NCBI RefSeq assembly: GCF_900107755.1
Contig: NZ_FNQR01000004.1
Coordinates: forward strand, 1-64,000
Length of the DNA stretch: 64,000 nt
Source: Thalassobacillus cyri
GTDB taxonomy: Bacteria > Bacillota > Bacilli > Bacillales > Halobacillaceae
Direction: 5' to 3'
Shown: positions 18,960 to 27,508 of the stretch, piece by piece
Layout of the letters: each line of letters opens with the position of its first letter
Numbering within the stretch: the stretch's first letter is position 1
Made by a program: the position numbers and the translations under genes
The notes under the pieces: generated by a model
What the model saw: only the letters and a program-made list of their open reading frames with translations
What the model was told of the DNA's origin: nothing
The model's database searches: none

Positions 18960-20111
18960 ATGATTGAAACAATGGCACCTGAAATTGAACAAATGCAACA
19001 AATGGTTCGTAATTTTGCAGAAAATGAAATAGAACCACTAGCACAGCAAATTGAAGAAGATGATGACATACCTAAACAATTGGTAGAACAGGCAAAGGAA
19101 TTAGGCCTTTTTGGAATGAGCATCCCAGAAGAATTTGGGGGCATTGGACTGAGTGCTGTTGGCAAAGCTATGGTTTTAAGGGAGCTGGGAAGATCAAGCC
19201 ATGGATTTGCTACTTTGATTAGTGCTCACACAGGAATTGGGAGTGTTGGCCTGGTTAGACTTGGATCTGAGAGATTGAAGCAAAAGTATTTAACGGATAT
19301 GGCAAGTGGAGCAAAAGTAGGAGCATTTGCTTTATCGGAACCTGGAGCAGGATCTGACGCGACTAACCTATCTACTACAGCTTCCAAAAGTGGAGACAAA
19401 TGGATTCTTAACGGGACGAAGCATTTTATCACCAATGCACCTGTTGCCGATCTATTTACTGTATTTGCGTTAACGGATAGGGAAAAAGGAGCCAAAGGCG
19501 GGATAACTGCTTTCTTGGTAGAAAAGAATTTTCCAGGATTGATCATAGGAAAGAAAGATAAAAAAATGGGATTAAGAGGGTCACAAACTGCTCAGGTTAT
19601 TTTTGAAGATTGTGAGGTGCCGGAGGAGAATGTAATCGGAGAAGTTGGTATGGGATATATGTCTGCACTCAAAATTTTAGGAGAAGGTCGTGTCGGATTG
19701 GCAGCAAGAGCTGTAGGTGCTTGTGAAAAACTCACCGAATGGTCTGCATCCTATGCACAAGAACGAAAGCAATTCGGAAAACCCATATCTGAAAACCAAG
19801 CAATCCAATGGATGTTGGCGGATATGTCTATGGAAACAGATGCAGCACGAATGTTAATGATTCATGCTGCTGAATTGATAGATGAAGGAAAAAAAGCGAT
19901 TAAGGAAGCATCAACAGCAAAGCTTTATGCCTCAGAAGTATTTAATCGTATTGCTGATAAGGCAGTACAAATCCATGGTGGGATGGGTTATGTGGCAGAT
20001 TACCCAATTGAACGTTTTTATCGAGATGCTCGTATAACAAAGATTTATGAAGGAACCAGTGAAGTCCAACGTATGATCATTGCAAGACATGTATTAAATG
20101 AAAACAAATAA
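18960..20111 (+). CDS. Acyl-CoA dehydrogenase
   Basis: A 383-aa FAD enzyme making the first oxidation of an acyl-CoA to the trans-2-enoyl-CoA. It has AFALSEPGAGSDA near residue 120 (flavin binding), the middle beta-domain, QIHGGMGY near 338-345, and the catalytic Glu364 in IYEGTSEVQR, the position used by short- and medium-chain enzymes. The gene follows the TRAP permease by 54 bp with a TAGGAGGAG site. Chain-length specificity is not readable. Confidence 0.94.
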   Translation: MIETMAPEIEQMQQMVRNFAENEIEPLAQQIEEDDDIPKQLVEQAKELGLFGMSIPEEFGGIGLSAVGKAMVLRELGRSSHGFATLISAHTGIGSVGLVRLGSERLKQKYLTDMASGAKVGAFALSEPGAGSDATNLSTTASKSGDKWILNGTKHFITNAPVADLFTVFALTDREKGAKGGITAFLVEKNFPGLIIGKKDKKMGLRGSQTAQVIFEDCEVPEENVIGEVGMGYMSALKILGEGRVGLAARAVGACEKLTEWSASYAQERKQFGKPISENQAIQWMLADMSMETDAARMLMIHAAELIDEGKKAIKEASTAKLYASEVFNRIADKAVQIHGGMGYVADYPIERFYRDARITKIYEGTSEVQRMIIARHVLNENK

Positions 20112-20134
20112 ATATAGCCAGGGAGGGTGGTAGA

Positions 20135-21031
20135 ATGGTGACAGTACAAGCCATAAAAACTGTAGGAGTTGTCGGTGCGGGTGCAATGGGGTCACAGATT
20201 GCGATGGTATGCGCACTCGCGGGATACCCTGTAATTCTACAGGATATTGAACATAAACAGTTAGGGGAATCAAGTCAAACTCTAAGAGAACTCATGGATA
20301 AAAAGGTAAGGAAGGGGAGATTACCTTCTGAAGAAGTCGAAGACGCCTTTAGCAATATTACATACACCACGAATCTGAATGACTTGGAATCAGCAGACAT
20401 TATAATAGAAGCTATTGTAGAAAAATTGGAAGTTAAGAGAGAATTGTTTTACCAATTATCACAAATCGTACCGCGCCATACAGTGTTAGCTACCAATAGC
20501 TCAACGATAGTCAGTTCCAAATTAGTCGATGTTGTCAGTTATCCTGAGAAAATGTGTAATATCCACTTTTTTAACCCTGCATTGGTAATGGATTTAGTGG
20601 AGGTAGTCCAGGGAGAGCATACTTCAGGAGAAACAGCAGAAAAGTGCATGAATTTTGTGCGAAGTATTCGGAAGACACCAGTCTTGCTTAAAAAAGAAAT
20701 TTCAGGTTTTATTGCAAACCGTATTTTAGGAAAATTAATGGATGAAGCCGTCTGGTTATATGAGAACGGCTATGCAACTCATGAGGAAATTGACCTTGTC
20801 TGTAAAAAGGCATTAAACCATCCGATCGGACCATTTGCTCTTATGGATCTAACAGGAATTGATGTAAACTACTTTGTCCGAAAACAACGATATGAAGAAA
20901 GCGGTGACCCGAAAGATAAACCCGCTAGTATTGTTGCAGATAAAGTAGCAAAAGGAGAGCTTGGACGTAAGACTGGTAAAGGATTCTATGAATATAACGA
21001 GCAGGGGAAGCGGATTGAGGAAACAGTATAA
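20135..21031 (+). CDS. 3-hydroxyacyl-CoA dehydrogenase
   Basis: A 298-aa NAD enzyme that oxidises (S)-3-hydroxyacyl-CoA to 3-oxoacyl-CoA. The Rossmann motif GVVGAGAMGSQIA is near residues 10-22, the catalytic His is in NIHFFNP, and the C-terminal domain has ISGFIANRILG and HPIGPFALMDLTG. The size is that of the short 3-hydroxybutyryl-CoA dehydrogenase type (Hbd/PaaH/DcaH). Confidence 0.93.
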   Translation: MVTVQAIKTVGVVGAGAMGSQIAMVCALAGYPVILQDIEHKQLGESSQTLRELMDKKVRKGRLPSEEVEDAFSNITYTTNLNDLESADIIIEAIVEKLEVKRELFYQLSQIVPRHTVLATNSSTIVSSKLVDVVSYPEKMCNIHFFNPALVMDLVEVVQGEHTSGETAEKCMNFVRSIRKTPVLLKKEISGFIANRILGKLMDEAVWLYENGYATHEEIDLVCKKALNHPIGPFALMDLTGIDVNYFVRKQRYEESGDPKDKPASIVADKVAKGELGRKTGKGFYEYNEQGKRIEETV

Positions 21032-21056
21032 GTCTGATGAAATTGGAGGTTGAAAT

Positions 21057-22247
21057 ATGTCTGAGAGATTAGTGATAGCAGAGGGGCTACGAACAGCAAT
21101 AGGAAGGTATGGTGGAACTTTAAAAGGGGTTAACTCGGGGTTTTTGGCTTCTCATGTTATCAAAGGTGTCATTGAAAAGTCAGGAATTTCTGCTCAAAAA
21201 GTAAATGAAGTCATCATGGGAGAAGCAAGACAAACGACAGAGTCTTCAAACGTCGCTCGAGTGGCAGCCATACGTGCAGGTATTCCGACAGATGTACCAT
21301 CATACACCGTAAATCGTTTGTGCGCCTCGGGGATGCAGGCTATAGTATCTGGTTTACAACAAATTCAATCAGGTCATTCAGACATTGTAGTTGCAGGTGG
21401 TACGGAAAGCTTAAGTAATGCAGCCGTTTATATTCGAGGTTCTCGTTTTGGGGGAGATAACCCCAAACTTGTGGATTCTAACAAAGAAGCGTCCCAGCAA
21501 CCGATGGAGATTTACGGAGATGATATGGGCATGGGTGTAACGGCTGAAAACGTAGCCGAAAAATATAGCATTCCACGTAAAGATCAGGATGATTTTGCCC
21601 TTCAAAGTCAAAGAAAAGCATCTGCAGCGATAGAGAGTGGAGTATTTAAAGAAGAGATTATTCCTTATGAGGTTAAGGAGAAAAAGAAAACGATTTTGTT
21701 TGAAACAGACGAACATCCTCGCTCCAATACTAATATTGAAAAGCTTGTAAAGTTAAAACCTGTATTTAAAAAAGAAGGTACTGTAACCGCCGGAAATGCA
21801 TGTGGACGGAATGATGGTGCTGCTGCTGTCTTATTAATGAGTGAGTTCACAGCTAAAAGAGAAGACATTAAACCTAAAGCCGCTATTGTTGACTGGTCTG
21901 CAGTAGGTGTACCGCCAGAAATAATGGGAATAGGGCCAGTTCCAGCCATTAGAAAAGTACTTGATCAAACTGGTATGTCCTTGAATGATATTGATTTATT
22001 TGAAATAAATGAAGCTTTTGCTTCTCAAGCCCTTGCCGTACAACGTGAATTAGGTATTGATTCTGAAAAGTTAAACGTCAACGGTGGAGCCATTGCATTA
22101 GGCCATCCTCTCGGCGCAACTGGAACAAGAATTGTAGTGACATTAATGCATGAGTTGATCCGGAAGGGTAAGCGATATGGGATTGCTTCCTTGTGTGTCG
22201 GAGGCGGTCAAGGAATGGCGATTTTAATAGAAAATCTTGAGAGTTAA
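21057..22247 (+). CDS. Thiolase (acetyl-CoA/3-oxoacyl-CoA acetyltransferase)
   Basis: A 396-aa thiolase that cleaves 3-oxoacyl-CoA with CoA. The nucleophile is Cys89 in VNRLCASGMQA, NEAFASQ is present, the His is in GGAIALGHPLGATG, and the C-terminal CVGGGQG loop carries the proton-transfer Cys. Members used for butyrate, phenylacetate or adipate pathways look alike, so it does not fix the chain length. It sits in line with the acyl-CoA and hydroxyacyl-CoA dehydrogenases, consistent with a full degradation cycle. Confidence 0.94.
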   Translation: MSERLVIAEGLRTAIGRYGGTLKGVNSGFLASHVIKGVIEKSGISAQKVNEVIMGEARQTTESSNVARVAAIRAGIPTDVPSYTVNRLCASGMQAIVSGLQQIQSGHSDIVVAGGTESLSNAAVYIRGSRFGGDNPKLVDSNKEASQQPMEIYGDDMGMGVTAENVAEKYSIPRKDQDDFALQSQRKASAAIESGVFKEEIIPYEVKEKKKTILFETDEHPRSNTNIEKLVKLKPVFKKEGTVTAGNACGRNDGAAAVLLMSEFTAKREDIKPKAAIVDWSAVGVPPEIMGIGPVPAIRKVLDQTGMSLNDIDLFEINEAFASQALAVQRELGIDSEKLNVNGGAIALGHPLGATGTRIVVTLMHELIRKGKRYGIASLCVGGGQGMAILIENLES

Positions 22248-22265
22248 GGTACAGGAGGGTAAGGA

Positions 22266-22673
22266 ATGGTTTTAACAATGGATGTAGAGGACATTAGAAA
22301 GGAATTTGAAAACTGTCCATATTTTCATTATATGGGATTAGAAATCATTTTTTTTGAAAAAGAAAATGTAAGAATTCAGCTTAATATAAAGCCGGAATTT
22401 CTGAATACAAATGGAACTTTGCATGGGGGCGTATATGCCGCTGCTATAGATTTTATTCAAAGCATGCACCTTCGATCTGTAACCAACACAAGGTGTGTTA
22501 CTACTAATCTGACCATTCATTTTACAGCCCCTATCAAGACTGGGACGATTTTTGCGGAAGCATCTATTATTTCTAGAGGCCACAAAACAGCTTTTGTTGA
22601 TGGAATCCTTAAGGATGAAAACGGCAAGGTCATTTCCAAAGGTACAGGAACGTTTAAATTAATTTATTCTTAA
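22266..22673 (+). CDS. Hotdog-fold acyl-CoA thioesterase (PaaI type)
   Basis: A 135-aa hotdog protein with NGTLHGGVYAAAIDF near residues 50-64, the catalytic region of PaaI-like thioesterases, and a C-terminal GTGTFKL strand. It probably hydrolyses stalled or dead-end CoA esters of the pathway and so recovers CoA. It lies 18 bp after the thiolase with an AGGAGGG site. Confidence 0.85.
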   Translation: MVLTMDVEDIRKEFENCPYFHYMGLEIIFFEKENVRIQLNIKPEFLNTNGTLHGGVYAAAIDFIQSMHLRSVTNTRCVTTNLTIHFTAPIKTGTIFAEASIISRGHKTAFVDGILKDENGKVISKGTGTFKLIYS

Positions 22674-22710
22674 TTCTAATGAATACGATTAAACAAAGGC
22701 GGGTGAAAAA

Positions 22711-23493
22711 ATGAGTGATTTTCACACTTTATTACTTCAAAAATCAGAACAGCTTGCTTATATAATTATAAACTCACCGGAACAACGTAATGCGTTAACT
22801 AAAGAGACCTTAAGCGAAATAAAACTAGCCCTGGAACAGTTAAGGAATGATTCAACTATAAAATGTGTTATTTTTACCGGTCAGGGAGATAAATCGTTCG
22901 CTGCTGGAGCTGACATCAATCAGCTAAATAAAAAAGCTCCAATAGACGTTTTTCAGGTGGGGAATATGCAGGAATTATACACATTTATTGAATCTTACGA
23001 AAAACCGACTATTGCTATGGTAAATGGGTACGCTTTAGGAGGAGGTTGTGAGTTAGCAATGGCTTGCGACATAAGAATTGCATCCAAAAACGCAAAATTT
23101 GGTCTCCCAGAGTTAAACCTAGGAATTATACCAAGTGCTGGCGGCACCCAGCGTATGTCTCGTTTAATAGGAAAAGGCAGAGCTCTTCATTTAATTCTTA
23201 CAGGAAAGCTAATAACAGCTGAGGAAGCTGAAAGAATAGGGTTAATATCCGAATGCGTATCGCAAGATAAATTAATAGAGGAAGTAGAAAAAAACGCTGC
23301 TCAAATTGTTTCAAAAGGGCCGCTTGCTGTAAAGCTTGCCAAGATGGCTATTCACAACGGATATGATGCGGATATGCAGACTGGTTTATTAGTTGAACAA
23401 TTGGCCCAAGGAATTTTATTTTCTACCGAAGATAAAAATGAAGGTACAAGTGCATTCCTTGAAAAAAGAACTCCTGTATTTGAGAGGAAATAG
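22711..23493 (+). CDS. Enoyl-CoA hydratase
   Basis: A 260-aa crotonase with both catalytic Glu residues (ALGGGCELAMACD and GLPELNLG) and the oxyanion-hole segment SFAAGADI. It hydrates the enoyl-CoA made by the acyl-CoA dehydrogenase two kb upstream. It resembles the other crotonase in this window (9026-9817) across its length, so the two may be paralogues serving different acids. Confidence 0.92.
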   Translation: MSDFHTLLLQKSEQLAYIIINSPEQRNALTKETLSEIKLALEQLRNDSTIKCVIFTGQGDKSFAAGADINQLNKKAPIDVFQVGNMQELYTFIESYEKPTIAMVNGYALGGGCELAMACDIRIASKNAKFGLPELNLGIIPSAGGTQRMSRLIGKGRALHLILTGKLITAEEAERIGLISECVSQDKLIEEVEKNAAQIVSKGPLAVKLAKMAIHNGYDADMQTGLLVEQLAQGILFSTEDKNEGTSAFLEKRTPVFERK

Positions 23494-23556
23494 TTTATCT
23501 ATAGCTTATTATTAAAATCTGCCAAGTAATCATTATATTTTGTGAAAGGTGATTAA

Positions 23557-24285
23557 ATGGAGAAACTTATAAAACCAATTAAAGCTATAAGTTATATAAA
23601 AAATGGGGATTCCATCTTAGTAGGAGGTTTTGGAGTATCGGGCACACCTCTTACTATATTAGATGAAATAGCCTCATCGGATTTAAAAGATTTAACTGCC
23701 GTTAGTAATAACTTGGGGGAAAAAGGAAAAGGATTAGGTAAATTACTAGACGCTGGAAACTTAAAGAAGGCTGTTGGCTCCTATTTTACAACTGGTCGCC
23801 ATGCTGTCGAAGCATGGCTGGAAGGCAGGTTAGAAATAGAATTGGTTCCCCAAGGGACGCTTGCTGAGGCTTTACGATGTGGAGGAGCTGGGATTGGTGG
23901 TTTCTATACTAAAACATCGGTTGGAACTAAATTGGCTGAAAATAAAGAGAAAAAAGTAATTGATGGAGAAGAATATGTGTTCGAGAAGGCAATTAAAGGC
24001 GATGTTGCTTTAATTAAAGCTTCAAGATCAGATACTCTAGGAAACTTAACTTACGATAAAACAGCCTTAAATTTTAACCATGTAATGGCAACAGCTGGTA
24101 AAACAGTGATCGTGGAAGTAGATGAAATAGTAGAAGCTGGGGAGATAGAGCCTCAAGATATCATAACCCCACATTTGTACGTAGATTATATCGTTGAAAA
24201 CAAATACATTAAAAAAGGGGGGGAATATATTGAGCCAAGCAATTCGGCTGAAAATAGCAAAAAAGGTGTCGGAACTATTGGTTGA
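23557..24285 (+). CDS. 3-oxoacid CoA-transferase, subunit A
   Basis: A 242-aa alpha subunit of a family I CoA-transferase (AtoD/PcaI/ScoA type). It has the CoA-binding GGFGVSGTP near residues 22-30 and VSNNLGEKGKGLGKLL. With subunit B it would move CoA from a donor such as succinyl- or acetyl-CoA to the imported acid, the entry step of the pathway. The C-terminus overlaps subunit B by 56 bp. Confidence 0.92.
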   Translation: MEKLIKPIKAISYIKNGDSILVGGFGVSGTPLTILDEIASSDLKDLTAVSNNLGEKGKGLGKLLDAGNLKKAVGSYFTTGRHAVEAWLEGRLEIELVPQGTLAEALRCGGAGIGGFYTKTSVGTKLAENKEKKVIDGEEYVFEKAIKGDVALIKASRSDTLGNLTYDKTALNFNHVMATAGKTVIVEVDEIVEAGEIEPQDIITPHLYVDYIVENKYIKKGGEYIEPSNSAENSKKGVGTIG

Positions 24286-24880
24286 AGGAAATGTAGTAAA
24301 TTTAGGGATTGGTATTCCTACTCTTATTCCTGATTGTATTGGTGATAAGAATGTATACCTTCAGTCAGAAAATGGGATTTTAGGGATGGGAGCAACTCCA
24401 GCTGATGAAGAGACAGATATGGATTTAATAAGCGCTAATAAACAACCTGTATCACTAAACAAAGGTGCATCAATCTTTGATAGCGCAGATTCCTTTTCTA
24501 TGATAAGGGGAGGGCATATTGATTTAGCAGTTTTGGGGGCATTGCAAGTAGATGAAACAGGGGAAATTGCAAATTGGGCTATCCCGGGTAAAGCCATTCT
24601 CGGTGTAGGAGGAGCGATGGACCTTGTAATGGGAGCACAAAAAATTATTATTGCTACAACTCACCTTACCAAAGATGGTAACCCTAAAATAGTTAATAAA
24701 CTTACTTATCCAAGCAGCGGGAAAAGAAAAGTAGATATGATTGTAACAGAGCATGCACTATTTAAATTTATTTCCAGTAAGATGTACCTTATGGAAGTAT
24801 TATCAGACATTTCATTTGAAGAATTAAAACAAATTACTCCTGCAAGTTATGAAATTTCCTCCAGTTTTATAGCTAGTTAA
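24230..24880 (+). CDS. 3-oxoacid CoA-transferase, subunit B
   Basis: A 216-aa beta subunit (AtoA/PcaJ/ScoB type). The catalytic Glu is in the SENGILGMG motif near residue 46, and NLGIGIPTLIP and VIVTEHALF-type segments match the family. I start at TTG 24230 because a GGGGGGG run lies 7 nt upstream; the longer in-frame ATG at 24194 has no site and adds non-homologous residues. It ends the operon, before a convergent terminator. Confidence 0.92.
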   Translation: MSQAIRLKIAKKVSELLVEGNVVNLGIGIPTLIPDCIGDKNVYLQSENGILGMGATPADEETDMDLISANKQPVSLNKGASIFDSADSFSMIRGGHIDLAVLGALQVDETGEIANWAIPGKAILGVGGAMDLVMGAQKIIIATTHLTKDGNPKIVNKLTYPSSGKRKVDMIVTEHALFKFISSKMYLMEVLSDISFEELKQITPASYEISSSFIAS

Positions 24881-24922
24881 TGTAGTTTACTATTTTCTAA
24901 TAAAAGATACGCAAACAGTAAT

Positions 24923-24944
24923 AGCGCCCAATATAATGGGCGCT
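24923..24944. terminator. Terminator between the CoA-transferase and ppsA genes
   Basis: AGCGCCCA (24923-24930), loop ATATAA, TGGGCGCT (24937-24944), then TTTA. It lies between convergent genes and may serve both. Confidence 0.75.
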
Positions 24945-24960
24945 TTACTAGTTTCTTCTA

Positions 24961-27324
24961 TTATATAGATCTTAATTTGTTCAAAATCAACCGCTGCTCT
25001 ACAGAGGCTACCAGCCTTCTTGTATCGGCAACCGTATCCGGGTTGATACTTACACTATCAATTCCTTCCCGAATCAGGAATTCTGTGAATTCAGGATACA
25101 GAGATGGACCCTGGCCACAAATTGAGACGGTTTTATCATGTTTATGGGCAGCATGGATCAACATTTTGATTGCTTGTTTGACAGCAGGGTTGCGCTCATC
25201 AAAATATCCCATGGTGTTAAGAATACCGGAATCACGGTCAGATCCGAGAATCAACTGGGTCAGGTCATTGCTTCCGATACTGAACCCGTCGACCAATTGA
25301 GCAAATTCTTCGGCCTGGAAGATGACAGATGGTACTTCTGCCATGATCCAAATCTTGAATTGCTGATCCTGCTTCAGACCTTCTTCTGCCATGATTTCTT
25401 TGACACGTTCTACTTCCCAGGTCGTGCGGACAAATGGAAGCATGGTCCAGACGTTGACTAAGCCGTATTCATCGCGGACTTTTTTAATAGCCCGGCATTC
25501 CAAACGGAAACCTTCCTCGTATTCAGGGGAAATATAACGGGAAACCCCGCGCCAGCCGATCATTGGATTGGCTTCAATCGGTTCAACTTCCTCGCCGCCT
25601 TTTAAACCACGAAATTCATTGGAACGGAAGTCACTTAGACGGACGACGATCGGCTTTGGATAAATGTCTTGAGCTACTTTTGTAATTCCTTCGGACATTT
25701 TATCAATAAATTGTTTTTCTTCCCCATTCCTTAATAGATACATTGGATGCGCTCCTACCAGGTGAGTGAAAATGAACTCGGTACGCATGAGACCGATGCC
25801 GTCAAAAGGAAGGTTACTGTACTTGCTAATTAAATCCGGCTCGCCAAGGTTCATATAAACTTTCGTGCCTGTAATTGGTGCCAGCTGGTGCAGGTTGATT
25901 TGCTCGATTCCAGATGATTCTACGTTTCTATCATTCTTTGTTTCTTCCTGTTTTTCTTCCAAAATTCCTTGATAGACCACGCCACGGGTAGCGTCAACGG
26001 TCACTTCCATTCCTTCAGTCAATACTTCGGTCGCGTTGTTTGAACCGACGATACAAGGTATGCCGAATTCCCGTGAAACGATGGCTGCGTGACACGTTCG
26101 TCCACCTTCATTTGTAACCACAGCTGCTGCTTTTTTCATGGCTGGCATCATATCGGGGTTCGTCATGATAGTAACCAGAATATCCCCATCTTCTACCTTG
26201 GAAATCTCCGTGATATCTTTGATTTTTCTTACCTTTCCGCTTCCTGTTCCAGGAGACGCGGCCAGTCCGCGTAAAAGTGACACTCGATTTGATTCAGCTT
26301 GCGCTTGTTCTATCACATTTGTTTCCTCCTCTTTTAATGTAGTAATCGGCCGTGCCTGTAGAATATAAAGTTCATCCGTATCGCTATCAATCGCCCATTC
26401 AATATCCTGTGGGGAGTTGTATAACTTTTCAATACGAAGGGCATCGGTGGAGAGCTGATCGATTTCTGATTCAGTCAGACACTGTTCGGTTACGAGATCT
26501 TCCCCTAAAAATTCTTTAACAGCGACTTTGGTAGTTCCAACGGCTTTTTCATTCTTCACAATCAGAAAGTTTTTCGTGGCAATATGTTTTTCGATTACCT
26601 GGTTGTTACTTTTATCAACGATGTATTCATCCGGGGAGACCATCCCGGACACCACGGATTCACCCAATCCCCAGCTGGCATTGATCATCATCTGATTATG
26701 GTCTTCCGTTATTGGATTCGAGGTGAACAAAACTCCTGCTTTTTTACTGTTCACCATTTTCTGCACGACAGCGGATAACGAGACATCAAAATGATCGAAA
26801 TACTGTTTTTCACGATAGTAGATCGCACGTGCCGTCCAAAGAGAGGCCCAGCATTTTTTTATGTGGTGAATGACTTCTGCAATTCCTTCAATTTCAAGGT
26901 AAGTATCCTGCTGTCCAGCGAAGGAAGCTTCCGGTAAATCCTCTGCTGTAGCTGAACTGCGGACAGCTACATATAGGTCATCCACTTGAAGATTGCGTTG
27001 GAATTGTGCATATGCTTTACGAATTTCCATTTCGATCGGCTCTAAAATATCTGTGGTAAGGATCAAGTTTCTAATTTCAGCACTGATGATTTGAAGCTGC
27101 TCATGATTCTCAATATCCAGACCGTTGACCAATTCGAGTATGTACTTATCCAAGTTACGCTCTGCAATAAAGTCGCTGTATGCTTTAGCAGTGACACAAA
27201 AACCAGGAGGGACTTTGACACCTCCGTTTATCAGTTCACCCAGGTTAGCACCTTTGCCACCTACCAGGGGAATGTCTTCCTTGTGGATTTCTTCAAACAA
27301 ACGAATATACGGCTGCTTAGTCAA
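24961..27324 (-). CDS. ppsA: Phosphoenolpyruvate synthase
   Basis: A 787-aa enzyme converting pyruvate and ATP to PEP, AMP and phosphate, needed for gluconeogenesis on acids. Order of domains: N-terminal ATP-grasp-like domain (GGKGANLGEL near residue 23; SSATAEDLPEASFAGQ near 123), swivelling phospho-His domain (GGRTCHAAIVSREFGIP near 408-424), and C-terminal PEP/pyruvate TIM barrel (GLMRTEF, GSNDLTQL, SICGQGPS with the catalytic Cys). This order excludes a rifampicin phosphotransferase. The TTG start follows GGAGGA by 8 nt. Its place beside fatty-acid and hydroxyacid genes fits its role. Confidence 0.94.
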   Translation of the reverse strand: MTKQPYIRLFEEIHKEDIPLVGGKGANLGELINGGVKVPPGFCVTAKAYSDFIAERNLDKYILELVNGLDIENHEQLQIISAEIRNLILTTDILEPIEMEIRKAYAQFQRNLQVDDLYVAVRSSATAEDLPEASFAGQQDTYLEIEGIAEVIHHIKKCWASLWTARAIYYREKQYFDHFDVSLSAVVQKMVNSKKAGVLFTSNPITEDHNQMMINASWGLGESVVSGMVSPDEYIVDKSNNQVIEKHIATKNFLIVKNEKAVGTTKVAVKEFLGEDLVTEQCLTESEIDQLSTDALRIEKLYNSPQDIEWAIDSDTDELYILQARPITTLKEEETNVIEQAQAESNRVSLLRGLAASPGTGSGKVRKIKDITEISKVEDGDILVTIMTNPDMMPAMKKAAAVVTNEGGRTCHAAIVSREFGIPCIVGSNNATEVLTEGMEVTVDATRGVVYQGILEEKQEETKNDRNVESSGIEQINLHQLAPITGTKVYMNLGEPDLISKYSNLPFDGIGLMRTEFIFTHLVGAHPMYLLRNGEEKQFIDKMSEGITKVAQDIYPKPIVVRLSDFRSNEFRGLKGGEEVEPIEANPMIGWRGVSRYISPEYEEGFRLECRAIKKVRDEYGLVNVWTMLPFVRTTWEVERVKEIMAEEGLKQDQQFKIWIMAEVPSVIFQAEEFAQLVDGFSIGSNDLTQLILGSDRDSGILNTMGYFDERNPAVKQAIKMLIHAAHKHDKTVSICGQGPSLYPEFTEFLIREGIDSVSINPDTVADTRRLVASVEQRLILNKLRSI

Positions 27325-27443
27325 TGTCTATCTCCTCCAAATCAGATTTTCAATTTAGTATAACACATTTATTTTATTGTGTCATACTTTTATTTGATTT
27401 TATGATGAACATGATCATTTTTAATAGATGAAGAAACTGTCAT

Positions 27444-27472
27444 TTGTTGATAGACTTTCTATAGGGTAGAAT
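27444..27472 (+). promoter_or_regulatory. Promoter of the manR-type regulator
   Basis: TTGTTG (27444-27449), exactly 17 bp, TAGAAT (27467-27472), 37 bp before the start codon. Confidence 0.65.
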
Positions 27473-27486
27473 GAAAATGATTTCAA
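27471..27486 (+). promoter_or_regulatory. cre-like site over the start of the manR-type transcript
   Basis: ATGAAAATGATTTCAA matches the cre consensus at 15 of 16 positions (T for C at the central CG) and overlaps the end of the -10 and the expected +1. Confidence 0.55.
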
Positions 27487-27508
27487 ACGAAGGCAGCAGG
27501 TGGTTGGC

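Noticed and set aside
24194-24229. Upstream ATG start for CoA-transferase subunit B
   Set aside because: No ribosome site; TTG 24230 has GGGGGGG at the right distance and gives the usual length.
24961-27324. Rifampicin phosphotransferase rather than PEP synthase
   Set aside because: The C-terminal PEP/pyruvate TIM barrel with the catalytic Cys (SICGQGPS) is present, and the phospho-His domain is central, not terminal.
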